DNA of 64,000 nucleotides from Prevotella melaninogenica (GTDB lineage Bacteria; Bacteroidota; Bacteroidia; Bacteroidales; Bacteroidaceae), in contig NZ_CP072347.1 of the NCBI RefSeq assembly GCF_018127925.1, positions 374,501 through 438,500 of the forward strand. The letters are read 5' to 3'. The notes beneath the pieces are model-generated. The model worked only from the letters and a program-made list of their open reading frames with translations. It was not told the origin of the DNA and ran no database searches. The position numbers and the translations under genes were made by a program. This document shows, in pieces, positions 52,361-60,162 of the stretch (position 1 is its first letter; each line of letters opens with the position of its first letter).

Positions 52361-52876
52361 ATGATCACACTCACTCAATCAACCTACAAGACTACCACAT
52401 GGAAGGGTGGTGTCACACGTCAGATTTTTATCTCACCTGCTGATGGCGACTTGTCAGCACGGCAATTTGATGTGCGTATCTCGTCGGCTATTATCGATGA
52501 TGTACAGAGCGATTTCTCTGATTTTTCGGGCTTCACACGTTATATCCTGCCCTTGGAAGGAGAGATAACGCTGATAAAAGATGGTCGTCATGTTACTTTG
52601 TCACACAATGCTTTGTATGAGTTTGAGGGTGACGAGAAAGTAAGTTCGGAGAATACGCAGGGAGCTGTAGATTTTAATATCATCGTGCGACACGGCATTA
52701 GTGTTGAGGTGGGGATAATGGAAGATGCAGCGTTCACGGACAGCCGTCGAACGATTGTTTTTGCCCTTGAAGATTGTATCGTTGAGGGTGAGGCTCTTTC
52801 TAAACACGATACGGCACTCCTTGACGAGCCTTTCTGCCTAAAAGGAAAAGTTGTCATTGCTCGATTCATGGAATAA
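52361..52876 (+). CDS. HutD/Ves-family cupin-like protein
   Basis: 171 residues from the ATG at 52361 (MITLTQSTYKTTTWKGGVTR). The reading frame is open 42 bases further up, but that part is the G-rich repeat and encodes MGEGQGGG, so I reject it. TTWKGGVTRQIFISPADG, FDVRISSAII, FSGFTRYILPLEGEITLI and the final FCLKGKVVIARF fit the HutD family (DUF886), a double-cupin fold. No histidine-utilisation gene is nearby, so its role is open; some members are proposed to regulate or buffer histidine metabolism. A terminator overlaps its stop codon. Confidence 0.82.
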   Translation: MITLTQSTYKTTTWKGGVTRQIFISPADGDLSARQFDVRISSAIIDDVQSDFSDFSGFTRYILPLEGEITLIKDGRHVTLSHNALYEFEGDEKVSSENTQGAVDFNIIVRHGISVEVGIMEDAAFTDSRRTIVFALEDCIVEGEALSKHDTALLDEPFCLKGKVVIARFME

Positions 52877-52914
52877 CGGATGGTCAGAACGCTCGTTTCT
52901 GATCATCCGTTTTG
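52875..52914 (+). terminator. Terminator overlapping the HutD-family stop codon
   Basis: AACGGATG-G-TCAGAA pairs with TTTCTGA-T-CATCCGTT, followed by TTTTG. The left arm starts inside the TAA stop (52874-52876). Confidence 0.75.
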
Positions 52915-52944
52915 TAAATATAAGCTCACGCTTCAAAAATTAAA

Positions 52945-53072
52945 GACGCCCAATAGCGATTGAATTAACGCTCTTTTGGCTTGCAAAAGGTGCCCTTTAA
53001 GCCCCTTACTAACGCCCTTTTGAAGTCCAATTAAGCACCTTTTGAAAACCGCTTCTGCAACTATTTGATAAT
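52945..53072 (-). repeat. Dispersed element A, copy 4 (short form, inverted)
   Basis: The core 52968-53043 is the reverse complement of the 9843-9918 core, with small changes (GGTGCCC in place of GATGCCC). It lies 30 bases beyond the preceding terminator. Confidence 0.7.
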
Positions 53073-53154
53073 AAAAGACTTATGAGGGTGCAGAAATAGC
53101 TGATTCTTAACTAAAAATCCTGTCTTTTCTTACATCTAAATGTAAAATAAATTC

Positions 53155-53440
53155 AGAAGCCGACTACGATTTTTTAGCCTTTGAACTTTGAGGTTTAACC
53201 TTTGAACTTTGAGGTTTGAACTTTATGATATGTACCTTTACTGACTACGAATTTCTCTAATTACGTTAATGCTTATTGGTAGTTTACGAGTTGACTGGTT
53301 TACGAGTAAACAAGTTGCTTGCATCAATGAATATAGCAGGCAGTAGTAATCATAATTATGAATTCTGAATTGTGAATTTTGAATTATAGTAGTAATCATA
53401 ATTATGAATTGTGAATTATGAATTCTGAATTATAGTATTA
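53155..53440. repeat. Family E, C and D repeats in series
   Basis: Inverted family E at 53175-53275 (CTTTGAACTTTGAGGTTT, ATGATATGTACCTTTACTGA), a short family C cassette at 53279-53320 (GTTTACGAGTTGACTGG, GTTGCTTGCA), then inverted family D twice at 53350-53440 (GTAATCATAATTATGAATT). The stretch 52877-53532 holds no gene. Confidence 0.65.
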
Positions 53441-53501
53441 ATTTATATTAAATCTTAATAGACTAATGCAATAAAATAAGTAGATGTATTCCTAAATTTG
53501 T

Positions 53502-53509
53502 TATCTTTG
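53502..53509 (+). promoter_or_regulatory. Candidate -7 box upstream of the sigma-factor operon
   Basis: TATCTTTG at 53502-53509, with a second candidate TAAATTTG at 53493-53500. Neither has a clear TTG 19-21 bases upstream. The gene start is at 53533, so the leader would be about 17 bases. Confidence 0.4.
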
Positions 53510-53532
53510 TAGCTAACATAAAAGCATAGTCT

Positions 53533-53844
53533 ATGATAAAAAATATATTTACTCCTTTTCTTTTCACATTACTGCTCTCTGTAGGCTTCGCCGCACCGGT
53601 GCAGGCACGTGCAGCGATTGATTTGATTGACTTAGACGTTCAGACTATTTTAATCTCGGTTGTTGGTAACGTGTTGCATGTGGTTGGTGCTGAGAACGAA
53701 CAGTTGGCAATCTATAATGTGACGGGTGTACGTGTGATGAGTGTGAAGGTTGACGGTGACGATAAGCACTATACGCTCAACCTCCCGAAGGGATGCTACA
53801 TCGTCAAGGTGGGTAACGTAGTCCGCAAGGTGTCAATTCGTTAA
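53533..53844 (+). CDS. Tiny secreted protein resembling a free-standing T9SS-type C-terminal domain
   Basis: 103 residues with a signal peptide (MIKNIFTPFLFTLLLSVGFA, cleaved about residue 25 after VQARA). The rest (NVLHVVGAENEQLAIYNVTG, VRVMSVKVDGDD, LPKGCYIVKVGNVVRKVSIR) has the strand pattern of the T9SS sorting or DUF6383-like C-terminal domain that normally ends large secreted proteins, yet here it is the whole mature protein. It precedes an ECF sigma factor by 45 bases and may share its transcript. It could be a signal for the sigma pathway, a remnant of a larger gene, or an independent small surface protein. Confidence 0.65.
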   Translation: MIKNIFTPFLFTLLLSVGFAAPVQARAAIDLIDLDVQTILISVVGNVLHVVGAENEQLAIYNVTGVRVMSVKVDGDDKHYTLNLPKGCYIVKVGNVVRKVSIR

Positions 53845-53889
53845 GAAGGCGTTAAGCACTTGACAATCAAAACCTTTTCTTGAAGAGTA

Positions 53890-54438
53890 GTGACTCCCCT
53901 CGATGAAGCTGAAGTGATTCGCCTGTTGGCGAGTCCCGAAGGAAGACAGAAGGTTTTCCCCGTGATTGTTGACCAGTACAGCCAATCGCTGTATTGGAAG
54001 ATTCGTAGTATAGTCCTTACACATGAGGATGCTGACGACGTATTGCAAAACACGTTTCTCAAAGCATGGAAGAGTCTTCCGACCTTTCAAGGGAAAGCTA
54101 AATTGTCCACTTGGCTCTATCGCATAGCTATCAACGAGTCGCTCGATTTCCTTCGTCATCAAAAGACGGCTACGCTCTCCAGTGCTGATGCCGACCTCTC
54201 AGTAGCCAATCGCTTGATGGCAGACGACTACTTCGATGGCGATAAGAGTCAGGCAGTGTTGCAGGAAGCCATTGCAACCTTGCCCGATGTGCAGCGTACG
54301 GTGTTCACACTTCGTTATTATGACGAGATGAAATACTCCGAGATGAGTGAGATATTAGGTACAAGCGAGGGTTCGCTGAAAGCCTCTTATCATATTGCTG
54401 TACAGAAGATTACTGACTACGTGAAGCGGTATGAATAA
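53890..54438 (+). CDS. ECF-type RNA polymerase sigma factor
   Basis: 182 residues from a GTG start (53890). Region 2 is clear (EDADDVLQNTFLKAWKSL, FQGKAKLSTWLYRIAINESL) and so is region 4 (LPDVQRTVFTLRYYDEMKYS, EMSEILGTSEGSLKASYHIA). There is no region 3, as in extracytoplasmic-function sigma factors. It is followed by a one-helix membrane protein and a periplasmic protein, the usual sigma/anti-sigma/sensor arrangement, and probably answers an envelope signal. Its targets cannot be read from this window. Confidence 0.93.
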   Translation: MTPLDEAEVIRLLASPEGRQKVFPVIVDQYSQSLYWKIRSIVLTHEDADDVLQNTFLKAWKSLPTFQGKAKLSTWLYRIAINESLDFLRHQKTATLSSADADLSVANRLMADDYFDGDKSQAVLQEAIATLPDVQRTVFTLRYYDEMKYSEMSEILGTSEGSLKASYHIAVQKITDYVKRYE

Positions 54439-54505
54439 TATTTTACCTTGATAATTAAACCATTCAGCCTTTCTGCAGTCTAAGTTATATCAAAGAAAAA
54501 ACTTT

Positions 54506-54901
54506 ATGGAATCAACGAATCACTTACAAAAGGAATACGGCACGCAACGGCCTTTCACAGTTCCAGAGAATTACTTCTCTGAATTGTCTTCCCGTGTGAT
54601 GGCTCAGATACCAACTGAAGAGCAGAAAGAGACGGTGGTGACGGTAAAGCCACGTCGTGCGAAGGTGCATTATCTCCGCCCATTGGCAGCAGCAGCGATG
54701 ACTATCGGGGTCGTGTTGGTAGGCTTCCTTGCTTATCATGAGTTTGATGGTGGGCAAGGGAAACATGCTTTGGCAGAGGATCATTTGGCGCAGGGAGCGC
54801 ACGAGACATCGGCTTCATCAGAAGATGATTTCGATCAGGCAGCCGATTACTTCATGATAGACGAGTCGGATATGTATGCTTATCTGGCGAGTGAAGAATA
54901 A
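54506..54901 (+). CDS. Single-pass membrane protein, putative anti-sigma factor
   Basis: 131 residues: a cytoplasmic N terminus (MESTNHLQKEYGTQRPFTVP, ENYFSELSSRVMAQIPTEEQ), one transmembrane helix at about 53-73 (LRPLAAAAMTIGVVLVGFLAY), and an acidic C-terminal part (SEDDFDQAADYFMIDESDMY). The PFxVPENYF.EL motif is common in Bacteroidota proteins encoded directly behind ECF sigma factors. I infer that the N-terminal part holds the sigma factor at the membrane. No zinc-binding HxxxCxxC motif is present. Confidence 0.75.
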   Translation: MESTNHLQKEYGTQRPFTVPENYFSELSSRVMAQIPTEEQKETVVTVKPRRAKVHYLRPLAAAAMTIGVVLVGFLAYHEFDGGQGKHALAEDHLAQGAHETSASSEDDFDQAADYFMIDESDMYAYLASEE

Positions 54902-54917
54902 TAGAGGAGAAGGAAGT

Positions 54918-55340
54918 ATGAAATATAAAAGAATAATCCTATTGCTTTGCGTTTTCTTTAGTGTGTCTTTGCTGCACGCACAGGGGAAGTTTGATTTTAA
55001 CAGAATCAAGGCAGAGTCGCATAACTTCATTACTAAAGAGGCAGGACTGAGTGGGCAAGAGGCAGCACGACTGTTCCCTGTCTATGATGAGATGAGAGGT
55101 AAGCAGCGTGTCTATTTCGATAAGTTACGTGCTATATTTAGTGCAAAGCCGTCGTCAGAACGTGAGGCAAGTAAGATGATTGAACAGGCTGACGCCTATG
55201 AAATACAATTAAAACAGATAGAACAGCGTTATCATAAGGAAATGCTAAAGGTGATTCCTGCCACAAAACTGCTGCGCGTGTTAGAGGCTGAACGCCGCTT
55301 TCACCGCCAGACGTTTAGGAAAATGGCAGGGAGGAGATAA
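54918..55340 (+). CDS. Periplasmic helical protein downstream of the sigma/anti-sigma pair
   Basis: 140 residues from the ATG at 54918, preceded by a good GGAGAAGGA. The signal peptide ends LLHAQ. The mature part is helical and charged (FDFNRIKAESHNFITKEAGL, ARLFPVYDEMRGKQRVYFDK, ASKMIEQADAYEIQLKQIEQ), reminiscent of CpxP/Spy-like periplasmic proteins that sense or buffer envelope stress. Family unproven. It begins 17 bases after the anti-sigma stop, so it belongs to the operon. A family F repeat follows immediately. Confidence 0.7.
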   Translation: MKYKRIILLLCVFFSVSLLHAQGKFDFNRIKAESHNFITKEAGLSGQEAARLFPVYDEMRGKQRVYFDKLRAIFSAKPSSEREASKMIEQADAYEIQLKQIEQRYHKEMLKVIPATKLLRVLEAERRFHRQTFRKMAGRR

Positions 55341-55341
55341 A

Positions 55342-55562
55342 AAGCCTCACCCCCCAACCCCCTCTCCGAAAGGAGAGGGGGAGTGCTGGAAACGGTTTGC
55401 TTGGGGACTCACAGAAAGGTTTTCTCTTACTGAGAGAGGGGCGGAATTACGCATAAAACCTTCCGAATGGATAGATGTATCACTCATAAAACCTTCCGAA
55501 CTACAAGGGGTATCACGCATTTCACTCCCCTCCCTATGGGGAGGGGTAAGGGGGAGGGGCCA
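55342..55562. repeat. Family F element with two inner repeat units
   Basis: Left part CCTCACCCCCCAACCCCCTC, CGAAAGGAGAGGGGG; right part GGGGTATCACGCATTTCACTC and CCCTATGGGGAGGGG. Between them, CATAAAACCTTCCGAA is repeated at about 55454 and 55489. Same overall design as 51974-52343. Confidence 0.65.
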
Positions 55563-55623
55563 GTTGTGTTGGTTGTGCTGGTTGTGCCGCTTGTTCCTAT
55601 TTTGATATAACTAAATTATAATA

Positions 55624-57144
55624 ATGAGACAACTTCATTCTCTTTTGAGATTATTGATTGCCGCAGTGCTTTTCATTGGGATGGCAAATGCCGTGTATGG
55701 ACAGGTTCCAGCTAAGAAGCGAGAGTTCCGCGGTGCATGGATTCAGTGTGTGAACGGACAGTTCCAAGGTATTGGTACAGAGGAGATGCAGCGTACGTTG
55801 CGTTATCAGTTGGACGAACTGCAGCGAGATGGTGTGAATGCTATCATCTTTCAGGTGCGTGCAGAGTGTGATGCGCTCTATCCAAGTAAGTATGAGCCAT
55901 GGAGTAAGTTCCTTACAGGGCGTCAGGGTACACCTCCTTCACCTTATTGGGACCCATTGCAATGGATGATTACGGAGTGTCACGACCGTGGTATGGAACT
56001 TCATGCGTGGATTAATCCTTATCGTGCAAAGACAAAGAATACCACACAGTTGGCAACGAATCATGTAGCAGTAACCAACCCAAATCGTGTTTTCTCATAC
56101 GATGGACTTTACATCCTCAATCCTGCTCTACCAGAGAATCGCAATTATATCTGTGCAGTAGTGGATGATATTGTGAGCCGATATGATATTGATGGATTGC
56201 ATATTGATGACTATTTCTATCCTTATCCTGCTGCAGGACAGACCATTCCAGACCAAGCTTACTTCCAACATGACAGACGTGGTTTCACCAATATCAACGA
56301 TTGGAGACGTAATAATGTAGACCTTTTCATCAAGCAGTTGGGTGAGTCTATCCATCGTCGTAAGCCTTGGGTGAAGTTTGGTGTGTCTCCTTTTGGTATC
56401 TATAGAAATCAGAAGAACGACCCAAAGAATGGTAGTCGTACAAATGGTTTGCAGAACTATGACGACCTCTATGCCGACGTTCTTAAGTGGGTGAACAATG
56501 GTTGGATAGACTATTGTGTGCCACAGATTTACTGGGAAATTGGCAATCGTGCAGCAGATTATAAGGAACTCATAGGTTGGTGGAACCGCTATGCAGGTAA
56601 TCGTCCGTTGTATATTGGTGAGGATGTACTTCGTACGGTGAAGTATGCTGACCCACAGAACCCTAACTCAAATCAGCTTCCAGCGAAACGTCGTCTGCAT
56701 CAGCAGTGTCAGAACGTAAATGGAACGGTGTTGTGGTATGCTAAGTCGGTGGTTGATAACCCAGGCAACTATGGTACACTCCTTCGCACAAACTACTGGC
56801 GTTATCCAGCTTTGCAGCCTTTGATGCCATTCATTGACGATGAGGCTCCATCGAAGCCAAAGAAGGTGAAGGCAAGACAGGAGAGTGATGGCTACTATTA
56901 TCTCACATGGAAGGCTCCACGAGGAGAGGGCTGGAAGGATGCTCCTTATCGTTATATCGTTTATCGTTTCTATGCTGGTGAGCCAATCAATCTCGATGAT
57001 CCGTCAAAGATTGTGGGGATGCCTTACGGCAATAAGCTACGTCTTAATTATAAAGACGGCAGTACAAAATATGTTTATGTCGTTACTGCACTTGACCGTA
57101 TGAGTAACGAAAGTCATGGTAAAAAGAAAAAGGTGAAGCTTTAG
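55624..57144 (+). CDS. GHL10-family (DUF187) glycoside hydrolase
   Basis: 506 residues with a signal peptide ending VYGQ. The main domain shows EFRGAWIQCVNGQFQG, LDELQRDGVNAIIFQVRAEC, DRGMELHAWINPYRAK, DIVSRYDIDGLHIDDYFYPY and WVKFGVSPFGIYRN, all marks of the GHL10/DUF187 group of TIM-barrel hydrolases. A short FN3-like domain ends the protein (PSKPKKVKARQESDGYYYLT onward). In other bacteria members act on polysaccharide with bare glucosamine residues or on peptidoglycan-derived chains; the substrate here is not shown. It is monocistronic, with a terminator overlapping its stop. Confidence 0.9.
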   Translation: MRQLHSLLRLLIAAVLFIGMANAVYGQVPAKKREFRGAWIQCVNGQFQGIGTEEMQRTLRYQLDELQRDGVNAIIFQVRAECDALYPSKYEPWSKFLTGRQGTPPSPYWDPLQWMITECHDRGMELHAWINPYRAKTKNTTQLATNHVAVTNPNRVFSYDGLYILNPALPENRNYICAVVDDIVSRYDIDGLHIDDYFYPYPAAGQTIPDQAYFQHDRRGFTNINDWRRNNVDLFIKQLGESIHRRKPWVKFGVSPFGIYRNQKNDPKNGSRTNGLQNYDDLYADVLKWVNNGWIDYCVPQIYWEIGNRAADYKELIGWWNRYAGNRPLYIGEDVLRTVKYADPQNPNSNQLPAKRRLHQQCQNVNGTVLWYAKSVVDNPGNYGTLLRTNYWRYPALQPLMPFIDDEAPSKPKKVKARQESDGYYYLTWKAPRGEGWKDAPYRYIVYRFYAGEPINLDDPSKIVGMPYGNKLRLNYKDGSTKYVYVVTALDRMSNESHGKKKKVKL

Positions 57145-57158
57145 GCTTCACTTTTTTT
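57133..57158 (+). terminator. Terminator overlapping the GHL10 stop codon
   Basis: GTGAAGC (57133-57139) and GCTTCAC (57145-57151) with a TTTAG loop that contains the TAG stop, followed by TTTTTTT (57152-57158). Confidence 0.85.
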
Positions 57159-57164
57159 ATTGAG

Positions 57165-57303
57165 GTTATTGGGCTGATAGGGCTTGTTAGCCTGATTGTT
57201 ATTAGCTTTGTTGGGCTAATTAGCCCAATTGTTATTAGCCCAATAGGGCTTGTTAGCCTAATAATTATTAGCCCAATTAGTCTTATTAGCCCAACAAGGC
57301 TAA
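57165..57303. repeat. TTAGCCCAA repeat cluster between convergent genes
   Basis: The 9-mer TTAGCCCAA or its reverse complement TTGGGCTAA occurs repeatedly (about 57210, 57219, 57235, 57268, 57286), together with TTGTTAGCCT and AGGCTAATAG. Several pairs are inverted, so the whole gap can form nested hairpins, and it could act as a terminator for the minus-strand glycosyltransferase. Confidence 0.65.
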
Positions 57304-58412
57304 TAGTCCTTCTCCCTTAATAATCCCCGATAAAGCTCCTCATACTGGCGGGCAACCTTGATATGATCATGATGTTTGCGTACATATTCATAGCTATCGC
57401 GGCGCAAATGTGGAATGAGAGAGAGGTTATTGACGAGGTGCGTAAGCTCTCTAACACAGCTTTCGTAAGTCGGGAGAACGTTGATGATAGGTCGGAGAGT
57501 GGGCTCATGGATGATTTCATAGTTCTCTGGCTCACCGCCACCGATACAGATAATGCCGTGTGCCATCGCTTCAAGCGGATTCATCGAGGGCGTATAGCTG
57601 TAGAGCTGGTCCATGATAGCATCCGAACCGAGCATCGTTCGTACGTATTCGTCAAAGGGTAGACCATTAACAACAGTGAGGTTGAGGCGGTCGGGGTATT
57701 GTTTTTTCACCGTTTCTGCGGCTCTCAGCATGATATCAGTCCCTTTATATACCGATCGACTCTTACTGATTCCAATAAAAAGATTCAACTTCTCGGGTGT
57801 TTCATCGGCTATGATAGGCGGCTCACCGACAACGATAGGGAAGGGGATGAAGGTTGTTTTCTTAGGGAAATACGGCTCATAACAGCACCAATACTCGTAG
57901 AGTCCTGTCACGATAGCGTCGCATTGTTCAGCCATCAGCTGGTTCAGACGACCTTTTTCCGTATCAATCCAATCCTCTCTCTCGACTATCGCCTCCTTAT
58001 TTTGGCGCAGTTCCTTACCGATATTGAAGTCGCTGTAACGCAGTGGCATCGTCGTTGAGCACGTGTTTACCCAATAATAATCCATCCCAAAGCCACAGAG
58101 AACAACCTTTTTGTTATGTTTTTTCAGATAATGAAAGAGCGGAAAGAGGCGCTCCGCCTTCAGTTCAAAGAACACAGGATTGATAAACTGTACGATGTCA
58201 TAGCCTCGCAGACGGGGCAGTAGGGTATAGATTTTAGCCATTAACAGCATGCCACCCAGCCTTCCCGACCGTCTGGAAACATCAATATCACGTGGGTAAT
58301 TCTTCCAAAAATCCCCATTCGACACCACCGTTACCGTATGTCCAAGTTCACGCAAGCCTCGTGCCAGCGTGTTATGTACGTTGCTATATTCACCTAAGAG
58401 AAGAATTTTCAT
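57300..58412 (-). CDS. GT4-like glycosyltransferase
   Basis: 370 residues from the ATG at 58412 (MKILLLGEYSNVHNTLARGL); six extra upstream codons are unlikely. It has a GT-B fold: an N-terminal Rossmann domain with GLRELGHTVTVVSNGD, and a C-terminal domain with LNLFIGISKSRSVYKGTD and the nucleotide-sugar site PSMNPLEAMAHGIICIGGGE (E-x7-E-like). It transfers a sugar from an NDP-sugar in the cytoplasm, probably for capsule or O-antigen, given the GT2 and flippase genes nearby. It is alone on its transcript. The TTAGCCCAA cluster overlaps its 3' end. Confidence 0.87.
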   Translation of the reverse strand: MKILLLGEYSNVHNTLARGLRELGHTVTVVSNGDFWKNYPRDIDVSRRSGRLGGMLLMAKIYTLLPRLRGYDIVQFINPVFFELKAERLFPLFHYLKKHNKKVVLCGFGMDYYWVNTCSTTMPLRYSDFNIGKELRQNKEAIVEREDWIDTEKGRLNQLMAEQCDAIVTGLYEYWCCYEPYFPKKTTFIPFPIVVGEPPIIADETPEKLNLFIGISKSRSVYKGTDIMLRAAETVKKQYPDRLNLTVVNGLPFDEYVRTMLGSDAIMDQLYSYTPSMNPLEAMAHGIICIGGGEPENYEIIHEPTLRPIINVLPTYESCVRELTHLVNNLSLIPHLRRDSYEYVRKHHDHIKVARQYEELYRGLLREKDY

Positions 58413-58426
58413 GTGTCTTTTGTAAT

Positions 58427-58642
58427 TCATAATTCACTTCGTACAATTCATAATTCATAATTCACAATTCATAATTATGATTACCGAGTTTGCTATTATT
58501 GTATGATAGGCTGGGTAGTCATAAATATGAATTAATCATTTATCTCTGAAAGTTATCATAATTATCCATTGAGAACTCTGAGTTAGGGGTTGCATATTGC
58601 CAGCTATTGCGGTAATCATAATTATGAATTATGAATTACAGC
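58427..58642. repeat. Family D repeats, inverted pair
   Basis: AATTCATAATTCA units ending CATAATTATGATTACCG (58427-58483), facing the inverse CGGTAATCATAATTATGAATT at 58606-58635. The pair is separated by about 120 bases and lies in the presumed leader of the GT4 gene. Confidence 0.65.
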
Positions 58643-58723
58643 CTTTGATATTCTTCATTTCTTTATAGTTTGAAGAAGTTCTCAGAATAATCTTTATAGG
58701 TTTTACTTCTCTATAGTTCATGG

Positions 58724-58754
58724 CAAAGGTAACTTATAAATTACGTTTACACAA
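58724..58754 (-). promoter_or_regulatory. Minus-strand Bacteroidota promoter for the GT4 gene
   Basis: On the minus strand, TTG (58754-58752), 20 bases, then TACCTTTG (58731-58724). Both boxes are perfect. The leader to 58412 would be about 305 bases and would include the family D inverted pair. Confidence 0.65.
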
Positions 58755-58949
58755 GTTTTATGGGTTATTTTCTCCGTTGCTCCCTGCGCCGACGGTGCCT
58801 CTGTGTCATTAAAAAAGACTCCGTAAACTCCGTGTCTCCGTGTGAGATTTAACCCCAAAAGACAAAGAAATATATTGACAAAATGTTCGATGAAATGGCG
58901 GAGAAAAGGACAAAAAAACAAGCCGTTTCAATACCCTTGTAAGTGTTTT

Positions 58950-59162
58950 GCTATCAAGTAGTTGCAAAGGTGATTCCCAAAAGGTGCTTAATAGGACTTC
59001 AAAAGGGCGTTAGTAAGAGGCTTAAAGGGCATCTATTGTAAGTCAATTAGGCGTCTTTTAGAAGCCAAAAGAGCATGTATTGGTTTTGAACTACATGAAA
59101 ATAGTTTACAAGAATCAGTTGATAAGGGAATGAGCTATTCGTAGACGACAGATAGATATCGT
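58950..59162 (+). repeat. Dispersed element A, copy 5 (long form)
   Basis: The core 58979-59054 and an extension to GACAGATAGATATCG match the long copy at 9807-10030. It ends about 14 bases from the stop of the minus-strand GT2 gene (59176). Confidence 0.75.
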
Positions 59163-59175
59163 GTCTATTTGCGTT

Positions 59176-60162
59176 TTATCCCTTGTTTAGCCTTAACAGC
59201 ATTCTCAATGTCTTGCGCCCGAAACTGCTGTTTGTCATTCTTCTGAACCACTTATACTTACTTGTATAGTCCTTGTCGGGCAGCGGGAAAAGCCCATGTC
59301 GGGACAGACGTTGTAGCACATGGTTGAGATGAGTCTCGTCATGTGTCATCGTTATCACGTTGTAAATATGGTCCATTGTCAGTTGGGCGATGCGTCGTTC
59401 CATTGCAATCCGCTCTTTAACAGGGAGATAGTCAATCCGCTCTTTCAACCGATAAAGCACCTGCTCAGCGTCAGAAAGGCGGCGGATATGCCAACGCTTG
59501 TCACGTTTGTGCATGATAGACCCCTCACGTTTACGATAGTAATACGCCTTGTTATTGGTAAAATAAAGGTTCTCAGCACGTAACATGAGTTGTGGCGTAA
59601 ACTCTTCATCCTCGTGAAGTATGCCTTTAGGGAAACGAAGTTCGTGTAGAATCTCCTTGCGGAAAAGAGCTGTACAGACACTGCCCCGCAGGTTATTGTG
59701 CGTCATATACTCCGTTCCACTTATCGGCCCCTCAGCATCAGCAAGTGGTTTTGAGATTTTCTTGTCAGTTGACTGGAATAAAACCATATCCGTTTCGCGG
59801 TATCTGATGATATCCAGACACTGCTCATAGGCACTTGTCAGCAACAAATCGTCACCATCAACAAACTGAATAAAACTTCCTTCAGCCAGTTCAATTCCTG
59901 TGTTCCGTGCTTGTCCCAATCCTCGGTTAGGCTGCCTAACGTAGACAATTTTTGATGAAAGGGCAAGCAATTCGTTGATAGGCGAATAGTCTGCACCGTC
60001 ATCCACGACGATAATCTGGCGTTCCGTCTCGTTCAGACTCAATGCCAAGATACTGCTGATACATTCCTTTAGCATATCAACAGGCTCGCTATAGTAAGTC
60101 ACGATGAAGCTTACGAGTGGCTTATCTTCCTTATTTTGTGAATAAACTGGGTGAGTTGACAT
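59176..60162 (-). CDS. GT2-family glycosyltransferase a
   Basis: 328 residues. It has a GT-A fold with a nucleotide-sugar-binding start KPLVSFIVTYYSEPVDMLKE, IIVVDDGADYSPI, and the metal-binding FVDGDDLLLTS. The C-terminal half (YYRKREGSIMHKRDKRWHIR) is basic and may bind membrane or acceptor. Its start lies 52 bases inside the preceding GT2 gene, in another frame, so the two are translationally coupled. It probably adds a sugar during surface-polysaccharide assembly. It has no signal peptide or transmembrane helix. Confidence 0.88.
   Translation of the reverse strand: MSTHPVYSQNKEDKPLVSFIVTYYSEPVDMLKECISSILALSLNETERQIIVVDDGADYSPINELLALSSKIVYVRQPNRGLGQARNTGIELAEGSFIQFVDGDDLLLTSAYEQCLDIIRYRETDMVLFQSTDKKISKPLADAEGPISGTEYMTHNNLRGSVCTALFRKEILHELRFPKGILHEDEEFTPQLMLRAENLYFTNNKAYYYRKREGSIMHKRDKRWHIRRLSDAEQVLYRLKERIDYLPVKERIAMERRIAQLTMDHIYNVITMTHDETHLNHVLQRLSRHGLFPLPDKDYTSKYKWFRRMTNSSFGRKTLRMLLRLNKG

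Noticed and set aside
58718-58921. Minus-strand 67-codon frame with a hydrophobic start
   Set aside because: It overlaps the perfect GT4 promoter and repeat-like sequence, and its composition does not look coding.
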